Source: Hymenobacter cyanobacteriorum (GTDB lineage: Bacteria; Bacteroidota; Bacteroidia; Cytophagales; Hymenobacteraceae). From it: DNA of 64,000 nucleotides. The DNA lies in NCBI RefSeq assembly GCF_022631375.1, contig NZ_JALBGC010000003.1, positions 682,001 through 746,000 of the forward strand, in the 5' to 3' direction. Shown here piece by piece: positions 42,011 through 49,939 of the stretch. The position numbers and the translations under genes were made by a program. Every line of letters starts with the position of its first letter. The first letter of the stretch is position 1. The notes beneath the pieces were generated by a model. The model saw only the letters and a list, made by a program, of their open reading frames with translations. It had not been told where the DNA came from and made no database searches.

Positions 42011-44026
42011 TTACAGGAAGTACTTCATCCGAATCACCTCCTGCTCGCTCAGAAAGCGCCATTTGCCACGGGGCAGGTCCTTCTTGGTGAGGCCGGCGTA
42101 CTGCACGCGGTCCAGCGCCACCACCTCGTAGCCGAGATGCTCGAAAATGCGGCGTACAATGCGGTTGCGGCCAATGTGGATTTCAATACCCACAAAGTGC
42201 GCGTTACCCGCCACTACGGCCACGTCGTCGACTACGGCCTTGCCGTCTTCCAGCTCCAGGCCTTCCGAAATCTTGCGCAGGTCGTCTTCGGCCAGCGGCT
42301 GGCTCAATTCAACCTGGTAGATTTTCTTATTTTTGTGCGAAGGATGCGACAGCTTCTGCGCCACTTCGCCATCGTTGGTGAAGAGCAGCAGGCCCGTGGT
42401 GTTGCGGTCGAGGCGGCCCACTGGGAAGATGCGCTCCTTCGAAGCGCCGGCCACGAGGTCCATCACCGTACGGCGGCCTTCGGGGTCTTCGGTGGTCGTG
42501 ATGAAGTCCTTGGGCTTGTTCAGCAGCACGTACACTGCCTTTTCGCGGTTGAGGTTGGTTTTGCCGTATTGCACGGTGTCTTCGGGCTGCACTTTGTAGC
42601 CCATCTCCGTCACCACCTCGCCGTTTACTTTGATTTCGCCGGCGGCAATCAGCGCATCGGCCTCGCGGCGCGAGCAGATGCCGGCGTTGGCAATGTAGCG
42701 GTTCAGGCGCGTCTCGTCGGTGCCAAAGTCTTCGAGTTCCTCCCGGCGGCGCTTGTTGCCGCGGGTTTTGTCGGCTTCGTAGTGCTTCAGGTTCTTGTAG
42801 TCGGGCGCTTCGCCGGGCCGCTCGCCGTACTTGGGCTTGTCGGCGCGGTTGTCGAGCACCGGGCTGGCCGGGCGTGGCTTGTCGGGCGTGGCGCCATAGC
42901 CGGTTCCCGAGCGGCGCACGCTGCGTTCCTGGGCTTTCAGGGCCTCGCGGCGCTCGGCAAAGCTACCGGGCGCGGGGGCCCACCGCTCTTTCGAGCCGCG
43001 TTTTTCGAAAGTGCCGGGGCGCTCGCCGGTACTACGGCCAGCGGGCGCACCATCGCGGCGGCCAAATGCACCGGGCGTGAACTTGCGGCCAAACGCGGCC
43101 TGGTCGGCACGGTAGTCGGCGTTGCCGGCTTCGGCACGCTCGTTATTGAAGTTCCGACGCTCGTCGCGCTCCGGCCGCTCGCTGCGCTCCTCGCGGGGCT
43201 GCGGCGGGTTAGCTTCGAAAGGCCGGGCGGCGCGGATGGGCCGGTTCGGGCCGCGCTCCTCGCTGCGCTCAACTCCGCGTTCGAAGCCTTCACTTTCGCG
43301 GGGCGTGCTGCGGCCGAAGCTGCCGCCGTTCGGGCGCGGCGCACGGTCTTCAGCCTGCTCGTAGGGGTTGCTTTTTTGGAATTTACGATTGCGCTCGCCG
43401 GGCAGGCCGCGGGGCACCGCCTTTTCGCCATCGCGGCGGTAGGGCTGGCCGTTCCAGTTCTCCTTGGGCTGGTACTCGCGAATGGGGCGGGCATCGGCCG
43501 ATTGGTTGCGCTGCTCGCCACGGTCGACGCCGTAGTTGCGCGGCTCGGCGGTGCGGCCGTAGCTGGTGCCAGTGCGCTGCTCCTTACCCAGGCGCGGCTT
43601 GCTGTCGTCGCGGCGCTCGAAGGGCCGGTCACCGCCGGGCCGGAAGCTGCTGCCGCCAGGGCGCGAGCCGCCGCTGCCACCGTCGCGCTGGCCGCCGCCG
43701 TAGCTGCTGCCATAGGGGCGCTTCTCGCCACCCTCGAATTTCTTGCCGCCAAAACCGCTGCCCGAAGCCGGGCGGCCAAACGCGCCATTCGAAGGGCGGC
43801 CAAAGGCACCGTTGCTGGCCGGGCGGCCGTTGCCGTAGGCTGGGCGGTCGCCGTTGCGGGGGCCGCGCTCGCTGCCGTAGCCGCCACGGTCATTGCCGCC
43901 ACGGTCATTGCCGCCGCGCTCGTTGCTGTTGCTGCGGCCGGCGCTGTTGCCGAAGCCGCCGGGGCCACCCGCGTTGCGGCCGCCGCGACGGTCCGCTTGG
44001 TTGTCTGAAAAATGTTTCTTGCCCAT
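42011..44026 (-). CDS. RluB/RsuA-type pseudouridine synthase with ~435-aa disordered N-terminal extension
   Basis: A 671-aa protein, more than twice the usual ~250 aa. Only residues ~437-671 are the enzyme: an S4 RNA-binding domain (RLNRYIANAGICSRREADALI) and the synthase domain with catalytic Asp540 in GRLDRNTTGLLLFTND, plus QVELSQPL and GRNRIVRRIFEHLGYEV. It is expected to convert a 23S rRNA uridine (RluB-like) or 16S (RsuA-like); the exact site is not decided. Residues 1-436 are Gly/Arg/Asn/Ser-rich low complexity with RGG-like units (ERGGNDRGGNDRGGYGSERG), probably disordered and RNA-binding. The start at MGKKHFSDNQ is the usual Bacteroidota start for this form. A long opposite-strand frame here is an artefact. 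Confidence 0.92.
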   Translation of the reverse strand: MGKKHFSDNQADRRGGRNAGGPGGFGNSAGRSNSNERGGNDRGGNDRGGYGSERGPRNGDRPAYGNGRPASNGAFGRPSNGAFGRPASGSGFGGKKFEGGEKRPYGSSYGGGQRDGGSGGSRPGGSSFRPGGDRPFERRDDSKPRLGKEQRTGTSYGRTAEPRNYGVDRGEQRNQSADARPIREYQPKENWNGQPYRRDGEKAVPRGLPGERNRKFQKSNPYEQAEDRAPRPNGGSFGRSTPRESEGFERGVERSEERGPNRPIRAARPFEANPPQPREERSERPERDERRNFNNERAEAGNADYRADQAAFGRKFTPGAFGRRDGAPAGRSTGERPGTFEKRGSKERWAPAPGSFAERREALKAQERSVRRSGTGYGATPDKPRPASPVLDNRADKPKYGERPGEAPDYKNLKHYEADKTRGNKRRREELEDFGTDETRLNRYIANAGICSRREADALIAAGEIKVNGEVVTEMGYKVQPEDTVQYGKTNLNREKAVYVLLNKPKDFITTTEDPEGRRTVMDLVAGASKERIFPVGRLDRNTTGLLLFTNDGEVAQKLSHPSHKNKKIYQVELSQPLAEDDLRKISEGLELEDGKAVVDDVAVVAGNAHFVGIEIHIGRNRIVRRIFEHLGYEVVALDRVQYAGLTKKDLPRGKWRFLSEQEVIRMKYFL

Positions 44027-44080
44027 GGGGAGAAAAGTTGCGTGCCGTATCGCTACGGTACTGGTTTAGTTAAAACGAAT

Positions 44081-44160
44081 CGGTACCGGAAAGCCGGTGG
44101 TCAGAGGGCGACAACAAACGTGCTGTCAAAATCATTCTGACCACCGGCTTCCCGGTACCG
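44081..44160. repeat. Inverted repeat, family D (25-nt arms)
   Basis: Arms 44081-44105 and 44136-44160 match inversely at 24 of 25 positions, with a 30-nt loop. The arm contains GGTACCGG and GCCGGTGGTCAGA. It is 21 bp past the stop of the TraR/DksA gene and may end its message. No second copy of this family was noticed. Confidence 0.85.
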
Positions 44161-44181
44161 AGGTATAGGAATGGCGCGCGC

Positions 44182-44565
44182 TTAGTCGCGGCGGGCCATT
44201 TTAGCTTCGATGGAGTGCTGGGTGTGGGGCACGGCCCGCAGACGCTCCTTCGGAATGAGCTTGCCCGTGCCGATGCACACGCCGTAGGTGCCGTTCTTGA
44301 TGCGAATCTGAGCGTTTTCGAGCTGCTGAATAAACTTCATCTGGCGCGAAGCCAGTTGGTTCATGCTCTCCTTCTCGGCGGTATCAGCGCCGTCTTCCAG
44401 CACTTTGGCCGATGAAGCGGTGGTATCAGTGCCGGTGTCGTTGCTGCGGTTCAGGGTTTCTTTGATGAACGACAACTCCTTGCGGGCGGCCGTCAGCTTC
44501 TCCTGAATAATCTGGTCGAACTCGTTGAGGTCTTCCCGCGAATAGCGAATGTTGTCGTCGTTCAT
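44182..44565 (-). CDS. TraR/DksA family protein with reduced zinc-finger ligands
   Basis: A 127-aa DksA-like protein. Its N-terminal helices form a probable coiled coil (DQIIQEKLTAARKELSFIKETLNR...LEDGADTAEKESMNQLASRQMKFIQQLENAQIRIKNG, ~15-92) of the kind that enters the RNA polymerase secondary channel. The C-terminal finger region (YGVCIGTGKLIPKERLRAVPH) has one Cys (C97) instead of the four of classical DksA. This layout is usual for the Bacteroidota subfamily, so it is not a sign of decay. Role in stringent control is family inference. The ATG at 44565 starts the conserved MNDDNIRYS. A -7 box at 44705-44712 implies a leader of about 130 nt. Confidence 0.88.
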   Translation of the reverse strand: MNDDNIRYSREDLNEFDQIIQEKLTAARKELSFIKETLNRSNDTGTDTTASSAKVLEDGADTAEKESMNQLASRQMKFIQQLENAQIRIKNGTYGVCIGTGKLIPKERLRAVPHTQHSIEAKMARRD

Positions 44566-44704
44566 TGAATAAGAAAAAAGGAAATGGGTAAGGATTGGCA
44601 GATGGTAATGCCACCCCAACGCCAGCAGTTGCTAAATGGTTTGGTAGCGCTTAAAATCAACCAACCTGCTTCAGACTAGCTGTTACACGCTGGTTTTGCG
44701 GGCG

Positions 44705-44712
44705 CAAAGTTA
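44705..44712 (-). promoter_or_regulatory. -7 promoter element (TAACTTTG) of the TraR/DksA gene
   Basis: Minus-strand TAACTTTG fits TAnnTTTG. It lies between the ribH stop and the TraR/DksA start, 140 nt from the latter, leaving a long 5' leader. Confidence 0.45.
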
Positions 44713-44740
44713 CGGCTTTCGGCGCGCTTTTCCTTGGCTG

Positions 44741-45217
44741 CTAAAACCCTAACATCTGGATGGCTGCCACGGCCGCTTCCACGCCCTTATTGCCGTGCTT
44801 GCCACCGGCCCGGTCCCAAGCCTGCTCCAGCGTGTTAGTCGTCACCAGCCCAAAAATAACGGGCTTATTGAACTTCAGCCCTACCTGCGTGATGCCCTGC
44901 GCCACGGCGTGGCAGATGTAGTCGTCGTGCTTGGTTTCGCCCTGAATGACGACGCCTAGGCAAATCACCGCGTCAATCTCGTCGTGCTGCGCCAGAAACT
45001 GCGCGCCCAGCGTGAGCTCAAAGCTGCCGGGCACGGTATTGCGGAAAATGTTATCGGCCACGGCGCCGTGCTTCAGCAGGGTTTCGTAAGCCCCGGCGCT
45101 GAGCACGTCGGTAATGTCGCGGTTCCAGTCGGCCACCACCAGGCCGAATTTCTTTTCGCTGATGTCGATGAAAGACGAGGCGTCGTAGTCGCTCAGGTTT
45201 TGTAGGGAAGTTGCCAT
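44741..45217 (-). CDS. ribH: 6,7-dimethyl-8-ribityllumazine synthase
   Basis: A 158-aa RibH, standard size, which joins 5-amino-6-ribitylaminouracil and dihydroxybutanone phosphate in the penultimate step of riboflavin synthesis. Seen motifs: FGLVVADWNRDITD, PGSFELTLGAQFL, VICLGVVIQGETKHDDYICHAVAQG (with the catalytic His), PVIFGLVTTNTLEQAWDRAGGKHGNKG. It stands alone without other rib genes and has its own -7 box (45276-45283). Confidence 0.97.
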   Translation of the reverse strand: MATSLQNLSDYDASSFIDISEKKFGLVVADWNRDITDVLSAGAYETLLKHGAVADNIFRNTVPGSFELTLGAQFLAQHDEIDAVICLGVVIQGETKHDDYICHAVAQGITQVGLKFNKPVIFGLVTTNTLEQAWDRAGGKHGNKGVEAAVAAIQMLGF

Positions 45218-45275
45218 GAGAAAAACAGGAATCTGATTGGATAGCGGCAGGAAAGCGCCACCGGTTAGCTTAGCA

Positions 45276-45283
45276 CAAAACTA
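45276..45283 (-). promoter_or_regulatory. -7 promoter element (TAGTTTTG) of ribH
   Basis: Minus-strand TAGTTTTG fits TAnnTTTG, 59 nt upstream of the ribH ATG and after the terminator of the preceding TPR gene. No FMN riboswitch structure could be recognised in the short leader. Confidence 0.5.
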
Positions 45284-45336
45284 CGCCCGGAGGCTGGCTG
45301 GCATTCGAGCAGCCAAAGCGGGAAAAGACAACTAAA

Positions 45337-45371
45337 AAAAATTGCGCCTCCCACAGGGAAGCGCAATTTTT
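45337..45371 (-). terminator. Rho-independent terminator of the membrane TPR gene
   Basis: AAAAATTGCGC (45337-45347) pairs with GCGCAATTTTT (45361-45371), with an inner TCCC/GGGA extension, giving a T run on the minus strand. A 14-bp palindrome CGGTATTAATACCG lies at 45379-45392 between it and the gene's stop. Confidence 0.88.
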
Positions 45372-45400
45372 GAATCGACGGTATTAATACCGTTCGATGC

Positions 45401-46174
45401 TTATTTCTCCAGCTTGGCCTTGTACTGGCGGGCTTCGGCTACTTCCTGCGAAGTGGGGTAGTCGTTGATGATGCGCTCGTAGGCTTTCAGCGCGCCTTCC
45501 TCGTCCTTGGCTACTTCGCGGGCGGTGGCTTCCTTCAGCAGGTAGCCGGGCGAAAAGTACTCGTTGGCGTTGTGGTCGGCGGCTTTGGCATACAGGTCGG
45601 CGGCTTCCTTTGGCTTGTTCAACTCCAATTGCGCGTCGCCCATCAGGGCATAGGCGCGGCTTTGCACCAAGTAGTCGTCCGAGCTGAAATCTTCGAGGTA
45701 ATCGAGGGCCGCTTTGTAGTCGCCTTTTTTCAGCGAAGCCACGCCGGCATAGAAGTTGGCCAGGTTACCGGCCTTGGTGTTGCCGTACTCATTGGCCACC
45801 GTCACCAAACCCGGGGCCTTGCCGTCGCCCTTAATAGCTTTGGTTAGCGAATCAGCCTCCCAGTTATTCACCGCGCGGAACATCGTGGCCTGGGCCTTCG
45901 AATCCTGCTGGTTGCGCCAGGTGTAAAAGCCGAAAGCGCCTACCACGGCCAGCACCACCACGGCCAGAATACCCAGCAGCAGGTTGCGGTTGCCGCGCAC
46001 GAAATCCTCGGTTTCGGCCAGGCGGGCGGCCAGCGCGTCCGGGTCTTCCAGCAGCGGGTTTTCGGGCGCGAGGTTTTCGGCCGGCGCCAGCGGGTCAACC
46101 GGCACGTTTTCGGTTACTTGCTGGCGGCCCTGCTGGGCCTGCTGGCTTTTGCCAGTGTAAGGAATCTTCGACAT
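45401..46174 (-). CDS. Membrane-anchored tetratricopeptide repeat protein (YfgM-like)
   Basis: A 257-aa protein with a Pro/Gln/Glu-rich cytosolic N terminus, one helix (~64-85, LLLGILAVVVLAVVGAFGFYTW), and periplasmic TPR units (AGNLANFYAGVASLKKGDYKAALDYLEDF, SRAYALMGDAQLELNKPKEAADLYAKAA, LKEATAREVAKDEEGALKAYERIINDYPTSQEVAEARQYKAKLEK). The layout matches YfgM, which assists SecYEG and periplasmic chaperones such as PpiD; a PpiD-like protein is encoded at 36568-38691. A TAGCTTTG box at 46246-46253 lies upstream inside a repeat. Confidence 0.85.
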   Translation of the reverse strand: MSKIPYTGKSQQAQQGRQQVTENVPVDPLAPAENLAPENPLLEDPDALAARLAETEDFVRGNRNLLLGILAVVVLAVVGAFGFYTWRNQQDSKAQATMFRAVNNWEADSLTKAIKGDGKAPGLVTVANEYGNTKAGNLANFYAGVASLKKGDYKAALDYLEDFSSDDYLVQSRAYALMGDAQLELNKPKEAADLYAKAADHNANEYFSPGYLLKEATAREVAKDEEGALKAYERIINDYPTSQEVAEARQYKAKLEK

Positions 46175-46183
46175 AGTAAAGAA

Positions 46184-46279
46184 GCTGCTAGCTATTAGCT
46201 GTCAGCTGCTAGCTTTTGATTAAAATCAGGGGTTGTCAGATTCTGCAAAGCTAACAGCTAAAAGCCAGCAGCTAACAGC
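46184..46279. repeat. AGCTG/TAGCT-type imperfect inverted repeat (contains a TAGCTTTG box)
   Basis: Arms 46184-46214 and 46249-46279 pair at about 23 of 31 positions and consist of overlapping GCTGTTAGCT-like units. It fills the gap between pdhA and the TPR gene. On the minus strand it includes TAGCTTTG (46246-46253), so the repeat appears to supply the promoter of the TPR gene. Confidence 0.7.
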
Positions 46280-46288
46280 GGTTCCGGT

Positions 46289-47470
46289 TTAGTCGTGGAT
46301 GTAGGGGTAATCGGCCTGCACATACACGTCCTTATACAGCTCGTCGGGCGTGGGATAAGGCGAGTTCTCGGCGAAATCTACCGACTCCTGCACCACGGCC
46401 TTGATGCGCTCATCAATGGCTTCGAGGTCGGCTTCGGTGGCGAAGTTGTTGGTCAGAATCGTGTGGCGCACGCCTTCGATGGCATCGCGGTGGCGGTAGT
46501 CTTCCAGCTCCTCTTTGGTACGGTACTTGGCGGGGTCGCTCATCGAGTGGCCCTTGTAGCGGTAGGTTTTGAACTCGAGCAGCGTGGGGCCTTCGCCGGC
46601 GCGGGCGCGCTCGGCGGCGCGGGCCACGGCCTCGTGCACGTCTTCCACACGCATGCCGTTCACCGGCTCCGAAGGCATGTCGTAGCTCAGGCCAATCTTA
46701 TAGAGGTCCGTCACGTTCGAGGTGCGCTGCACCGACGTGCCCATGGCGTAGCCGTTGTTCTCAATTACGAAAATGACCGGCAGCTTCCACAGCATGGCCA
46801 TGTTGAAGGCCTCGTGCAATGCGCCTTGGCGCACCGCGCCGTCGCCCATCGAACAGATGCAGAGCTTGCCCGTCTTGTTATACTTCTCGGCGAAAGCAAT
46901 GCCCGCGCCCATTGGCACCTGGCCGCCCACGATGCCGTGGCCGCCCATGAAACCAACTTCCTTATCGAACATGTGCATCGAGCCGCCCTTGCCTTTCGAG
47001 CAGCCAGTGGCTTTGGCAAACAGTTCGGCCATCACAGCATTGGGCGAGGTGCCCAGTGCCAGCGGGTGGGCGTGGTCGCGGTAAGCGGTGATGTACTTGT
47101 CACCCTTCTCCAGTGCCGACACCTGCCCGGCCACACAAGCCTCTTGGCCGATGTAGAGGTGGCAGAAGCCTTTGATTTTTTGCTGGCCGTAGAGCTGGCC
47201 TGCCTTATCCTCAAACTTGCGCATGAGCTGCATTTGCTCGTACCACTGCAAGTAAGTTTCCTTCGGGAATGAAGTCGCGGGCTGGGCCGGCGCGGCCTTG
47301 CCCGAAGCCTTGGCCGTGGGGCGGTCGGTGCCGGGCATCACGGGGTCGGGCTGGGCCACGGTTTCAACACCATTGGTCTTTCCTTTGGCGGCTGCTTTCG
47401 GGGCAGCACCATTGGTCGCCTTCGAGGCGGCTGGTTTTTTAGAAGCAGCTTTTACTTTCGTATCCGCCAT
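46289..47470 (-). CDS. pdhA: Pyruvate dehydrogenase E1 component, alpha subunit
   Basis: A 393-aa thiamine-diphosphate enzyme subunit that decarboxylates pyruvate for the dehydrogenase complex. The ThDP motif GDGAVRQGALHEAFNMAMLWKLPVIFVIENN is complete, and YRDHAHPLALG, GGSMHMFD, GGHGIVGGQVPMGAG and YRYKGHSMSDPAKYR (phosphorylation-loop region) are present. The first ~65 residues are a Lys/Ala/Pro-rich extension (ADTKVKAASKKPAASKATNG) not needed for catalysis, possibly a contact to the E2 core. The start at 47470 fits the extension better than 47533, which overlaps the recF promoter region. pdhB is not adjacent. Confidence 0.95.
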   Translation of the reverse strand: MADTKVKAASKKPAASKATNGAAPKAAAKGKTNGVETVAQPDPVMPGTDRPTAKASGKAAPAQPATSFPKETYLQWYEQMQLMRKFEDKAGQLYGQQKIKGFCHLYIGQEACVAGQVSALEKGDKYITAYRDHAHPLALGTSPNAVMAELFAKATGCSKGKGGSMHMFDKEVGFMGGHGIVGGQVPMGAGIAFAEKYNKTGKLCICSMGDGAVRQGALHEAFNMAMLWKLPVIFVIENNGYAMGTSVQRTSNVTDLYKIGLSYDMPSEPVNGMRVEDVHEAVARAAERARAGEGPTLLEFKTYRYKGHSMSDPAKYRTKEELEDYRHRDAIEGVRHTILTNNFATEADLEAIDERIKAVVQESVDFAENSPYPTPDELYKDVYVQADYPYIHD

Positions 47471-47544
47471 AGCACTTTTAAGGAAAGAAATAATTCGCGT
47501 TGGGAGGGCGAAATTACGTAAAACTGCTGGCAAATCCGCACCTT

Positions 47545-48654
47545 ATGACTCTCGACTCCCTCCAGCTGCTTTTTTTTAAAAATTACGACGACGCGGCACT
47601 TCGCCTTTCCCCGGGGCTCAACTGCTTTATCGGCGACAATGGCAGCGGCAAAACCAACCTGCTCGACGCCATCCACTACCTCTCCCTCACCAAAAGCGCT
47701 ATTTCCGCGTCTGATGCGCTCTGCATCAAGCAAGGAGCTGATTTCTTTGTAGTTAAAGGCACATTTACCAATGATAATCCTGCAAATCAGGAAGTTATTC
47801 AGGTAAGCCTGCGGCAAGGGCAGAAAAAGACTATCACGCACGACAAGCAGCCCTACGAGCGCATGGCCGACCACATTGGCCGCTACCCCGCCGTGCTCAT
47901 TTCGCCCTACGACACCGACCTCATCCGCCAGGGCAGCGAGGAGCGCCGCAAGTATTTCGACAGCCTGATGGCCCAGCTCGACCACGAGTTTCTCGAGCTG
48001 CTTATTTCCTACAATGCCCTGCTGCGTCAGCGCAACGCTGTCCTGAAACAGGGTGTCGGCTCTCACGGCTTCGACCGCGAATACCTGCTGGCGCTCGATG
48101 AGCAACTGGCGCCGCTGGGCCAGCAAATCACCGCGTTGCGGGCCGCCTTCCTCGCTGAGTACTTGCCCATCTTCCAGCAGCACTACCAGCAGCTGGCCGA
48201 CGGCCGCGAGCAAGTCACCCTTACTTATAAGAGCCAGCTGGTGGATGCTGATTTTGCCCAGTTGCTCCGGCTCAACGAGCGGCGTGACTTCGTGTTGCAG
48301 CGCAGCACCACCGGCTCGCACCGCGACGACTTCGTATTCCTGATGGAAGAGATGCCCGTGAAATCGCACGCCTCGCAGGGCCAGCAGAAGTCGTTTGCTA
48401 TCGCCCTCAAGCTGGCGCAGTTCGAATTGCTAGCGGCCAAGCAGCAGCACAAGCCCCTGCTCCTGCTGGATGACATCTTCGACCGCCTCGACGACAAGCG
48501 CATCGCTCGCCTGTTAGAGCTAGTAGCCGACGAAACCTTTGGCCAGGTTTTCCTGACCGATACCAACCTTGAGCGTACCGACCAAGCGCTTTCACGAGTT
48601 ACCATCCCCATTCGCCGGTTCCGGGTCAGCAACGGTACGGTAGCGGCGGTTTAG
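47545..48654 (+). CDS. recF: DNA replication/repair protein RecF
   Basis: A 369-aa ABC-type ATPase that helps load RecA at gaps. Walker A is FIGDNGSGKTN (G30-N38), the signature is SQGQQKS, and Walker B is LLLLDDIFDRLDD. Length and N-terminal LQLLFFKNY are normal. The ATG at 47545 is chosen for this conserved N terminus. It is divergent from pdhA (74-bp gap) and 66 bp upstream of a DUF721 gene, an association seen in many bacteria near replication genes. dnaA and dnaN are not in the window. Confidence 0.95.
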   Translation: MTLDSLQLLFFKNYDDAALRLSPGLNCFIGDNGSGKTNLLDAIHYLSLTKSAISASDALCIKQGADFFVVKGTFTNDNPANQEVIQVSLRQGQKKTITHDKQPYERMADHIGRYPAVLISPYDTDLIRQGSEERRKYFDSLMAQLDHEFLELLISYNALLRQRNAVLKQGVGSHGFDREYLLALDEQLAPLGQQITALRAAFLAEYLPIFQQHYQQLADGREQVTLTYKSQLVDADFAQLLRLNERRDFVLQRSTTGSHRDDFVFLMEEMPVKSHASQGQQKSFAIALKLAQFELLAAKQQHKPLLLLDDIFDRLDDKRIARLLELVADETFGQVFLTDTNLERTDQALSRVTIPIRRFRVSNGTVAAV

Positions 48655-48689
48655 CCGTTTGCCAAACCTCTTTTGGGGCACTGATGGCG

Positions 48690-48697
48690 TACCTTTG
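48690..48697 (+). promoter_or_regulatory. -7 promoter element (TACCTTTG) of the DUF721 gene
   Basis: Plus-strand TACCTTTG fits TAnnTTTG, 23 nt before the ATG at 48721. TTTG at 48672-48675 might be a -33 element but is closer than usual (14-nt spacer). Confidence 0.55.
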
Positions 48698-48720
48698 TGC
48701 CCGCGTTACCGACCAGTTTC

Positions 48721-49059
48721 ATGGTCAGTGCTCCTCTTCCTGCTTCCGTGAAAAAGCCCTCCTCTCCTACTCGCTCCGGCGACATTATTCCGCTGAAAGA
48801 AGGGCTTGAAGCATTGGTGCGCGCGTACCGCCTGCAAGGCAAGCTGAATGAGGTAACGGTGGTATCGAGTTGGGAGCGGGTAATGGGAAAAGCCGTTGCG
48901 CTGAAAACGCAGGAGGTGTATGTGAATAAAGGCCGGCTGTTCGTGCGGCTTTCTTCTGCCCCACTCAAGCACGAATTGCTAATGGCAAAAACCCGCGTCG
49001 CCGAACTAATCAATGCAGAGGTCGGCGAAGTTGTGGTCAAGGAAGTCATCTTCCTTTGA
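48721..49059 (+). CDS. DUF721 (DciA-like) protein
   Basis: A 112-aa protein with the DUF721 core: LVRAYRLQGKLNEVTVVSSWERVMGKAVALKTQEVYVNKGRLFVRLSSAPLKHELLMAKTRVAELINAEVGEVVVKEVIFL. The family includes DciA, which loads the replicative helicase DnaB in bacteria lacking DnaC/DnaI, and is often next to recF. Function as a helicase loader is family inference. The ATG at 48721 is preferred to an in-frame GTG at 48697, which lies inside the promoter box. Confidence 0.85.
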   Translation: MVSAPLPASVKKPSSPTRSGDIIPLKEGLEALVRAYRLQGKLNEVTVVSSWERVMGKAVALKTQEVYVNKGRLFVRLSSAPLKHELLMAKTRVAELINAEVGEVVVKEVIFL

Positions 49060-49087
49060 GGCGCCTCGTTTATACTATTGAACTCTA

Positions 49088-49124
49088 CGGCTGCTTTTCT
49101 TGGGAAGGGCAGCCGCTTTTTTGC
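49088..49124 (+). terminator. Rho-independent terminator after the DUF721 gene
   Basis: CGGCTGC (49088-49094) pairs with GCAGCCG (49109-49115) and is followed by CTTTTTTGC. It is about 29 bp after the stop. Confidence 0.8.
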
Positions 49125-49459
49125 TCGGCACTTGTACTCTGCTTTACTCCCATTGTGGCTCCGGTCTGATTGGATGAGCAGTTGATTTCAACCAGCCATC
49201 AGTCGGGATTCCCTTGATGACATTTAAATCATCTCATAAGTTTGGGTTGATGGCTGAGCCATTAAAAAGGCGGCGAGTCCCGTATTTCAGCTCCGCCAGT
49301 TAAAGGCGAACAAGAACCAGTTCGGCTCTGCTTTCCAGAGATTCCGAAAGGTGCAACATGAGGCTTGGACTGTTATCCGTCAACCACACATTTAAGCAAC
49401 GTTCTTCTACTTCGTAGTCCGTTCTGCTACTTCTGTCCGTTTGCCTCGCGGCGCCCATC
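49125..49459. other. Non-coding stretch with weak inverted segments
   Basis: No frame longer than about 25 codons looks coding. AACCAGCCATCA near 49188 and TTGATGGCTGA near 49247 form a weak inverted pair, possibly the remains of a palindrome. TTCTTCTACTTCGTAGTCCG followed by TTCTGCTACTTCTGTCCG near 49400-49440 is a short imperfect tandem. The base composition falls from the neighbouring genes toward the AT-rich island on the right. Confidence 0.45.
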
Positions 49460-49492
49460 GTTCACGTGAACAAAAATGTTTCACGTGGAACA
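49460..49492. promoter_or_regulatory. parS-like site with adjacent truncated copy
   Basis: TGTTTCACGTGGAACA at 49477-49492 satisfies the general ParB-site pattern TGTTnCACGTGnAACA at every fixed position. Five bases to its left GTTCACGTGAAC (49460-49471) is a perfect 12-bp palindrome equal to the same site lacking the two variable bases. ParB binds such sites to start chromosome segregation. It lies 6 bp past the stop of the HTH gene. No parA or parB gene is present in the window. Confidence 0.6.
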
Positions 49493-49498
49493 ATTCTG

Positions 49499-49885
49499 TT
49501 ACTTCGGGCCATACACTTTTAAAAGAAGCTCGTTATAGGCCTCCAGCAGCGCTATATACTTTGCTTGAAGCAATAAAAGCTGGCGTGAGGGGTCAGAATC
49601 AGCCGTTTGGACAACTGTAACACGAGATGCAACAACCGGTGAAACAGTGTTACGAACCTGATTTGTTACAAATGGCAAAGAGGATTGTTGTAACAATGTA
49701 AAGTCATTCGAAAAATCGTGATTGATAATCTCACCAACCTTCTTTACAAAGCTGTAATCAATTGTTTCTTCCTTGAATTTACGGTAGATAGTAGGACGTG
49801 TAATCCCCAACTCATCCACGATGCGCGTAATTGAAATTCCGCTGTTTTTGATGGCTTCTTGGAGGATTTCGCCTTGATGTGACAT
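49499..49885 (-). CDS. Helix-turn-helix DNA-binding protein
   Basis: A 128-aa protein whose N-terminal ~50 residues form an HTH of the Cro/CI or Fis-like type (GEILQEAIKNSGISITRIVDELGITRPTIYRKFKEE). The C-terminal ~30 residues are a Leu-rich helix (RQLLLLQAKYIALLEAYNELLLKVYG), probably a dimerisation coil. No ligand domain is seen. The gene is about 35-45% GC, far below its neighbours. TGTTACA-type motifs occur repeatedly in and upstream of it, suggesting it binds them and regulates itself. The parS-like site lies just past its stop. Family name not recognised. Confidence 0.8.
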   Translation of the reverse strand: MSHQGEILQEAIKNSGISITRIVDELGITRPTIYRKFKEETIDYSFVKKVGEIINHDFSNDFTLLQQSSLPFVTNQVRNTVSPVVASRVTVVQTADSDPSRQLLLLQAKYIALLEAYNELLLKVYGPK

Positions 49886-49939
49886 AGAATAAAGCTAAGC
49901 GTAACGCTGATGCAAATATGTACAAGAAGCGTCCGCAAA

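Noticed and set aside
42137-44008. A 623-codon plus-strand frame opposite the pseudouridine synthase
   Set aside because: An Ala/Val-rich shadow of the Gly/Arg/Asn repeats on the other strand, with no domain.
44182-44565. TraR/DksA gene considered as degraded because only one zinc-finger Cys remains
   Set aside because: The finger region is otherwise well kept and this reduced form is, to my knowledge, normal in Bacteroidota.
48697-48720. GTG start 24 nt upstream of the DUF721 ATG
   Set aside because: The GTG begins with the last base of the TACCTTTG promoter box, so it would lie upstream of the expected transcript start.
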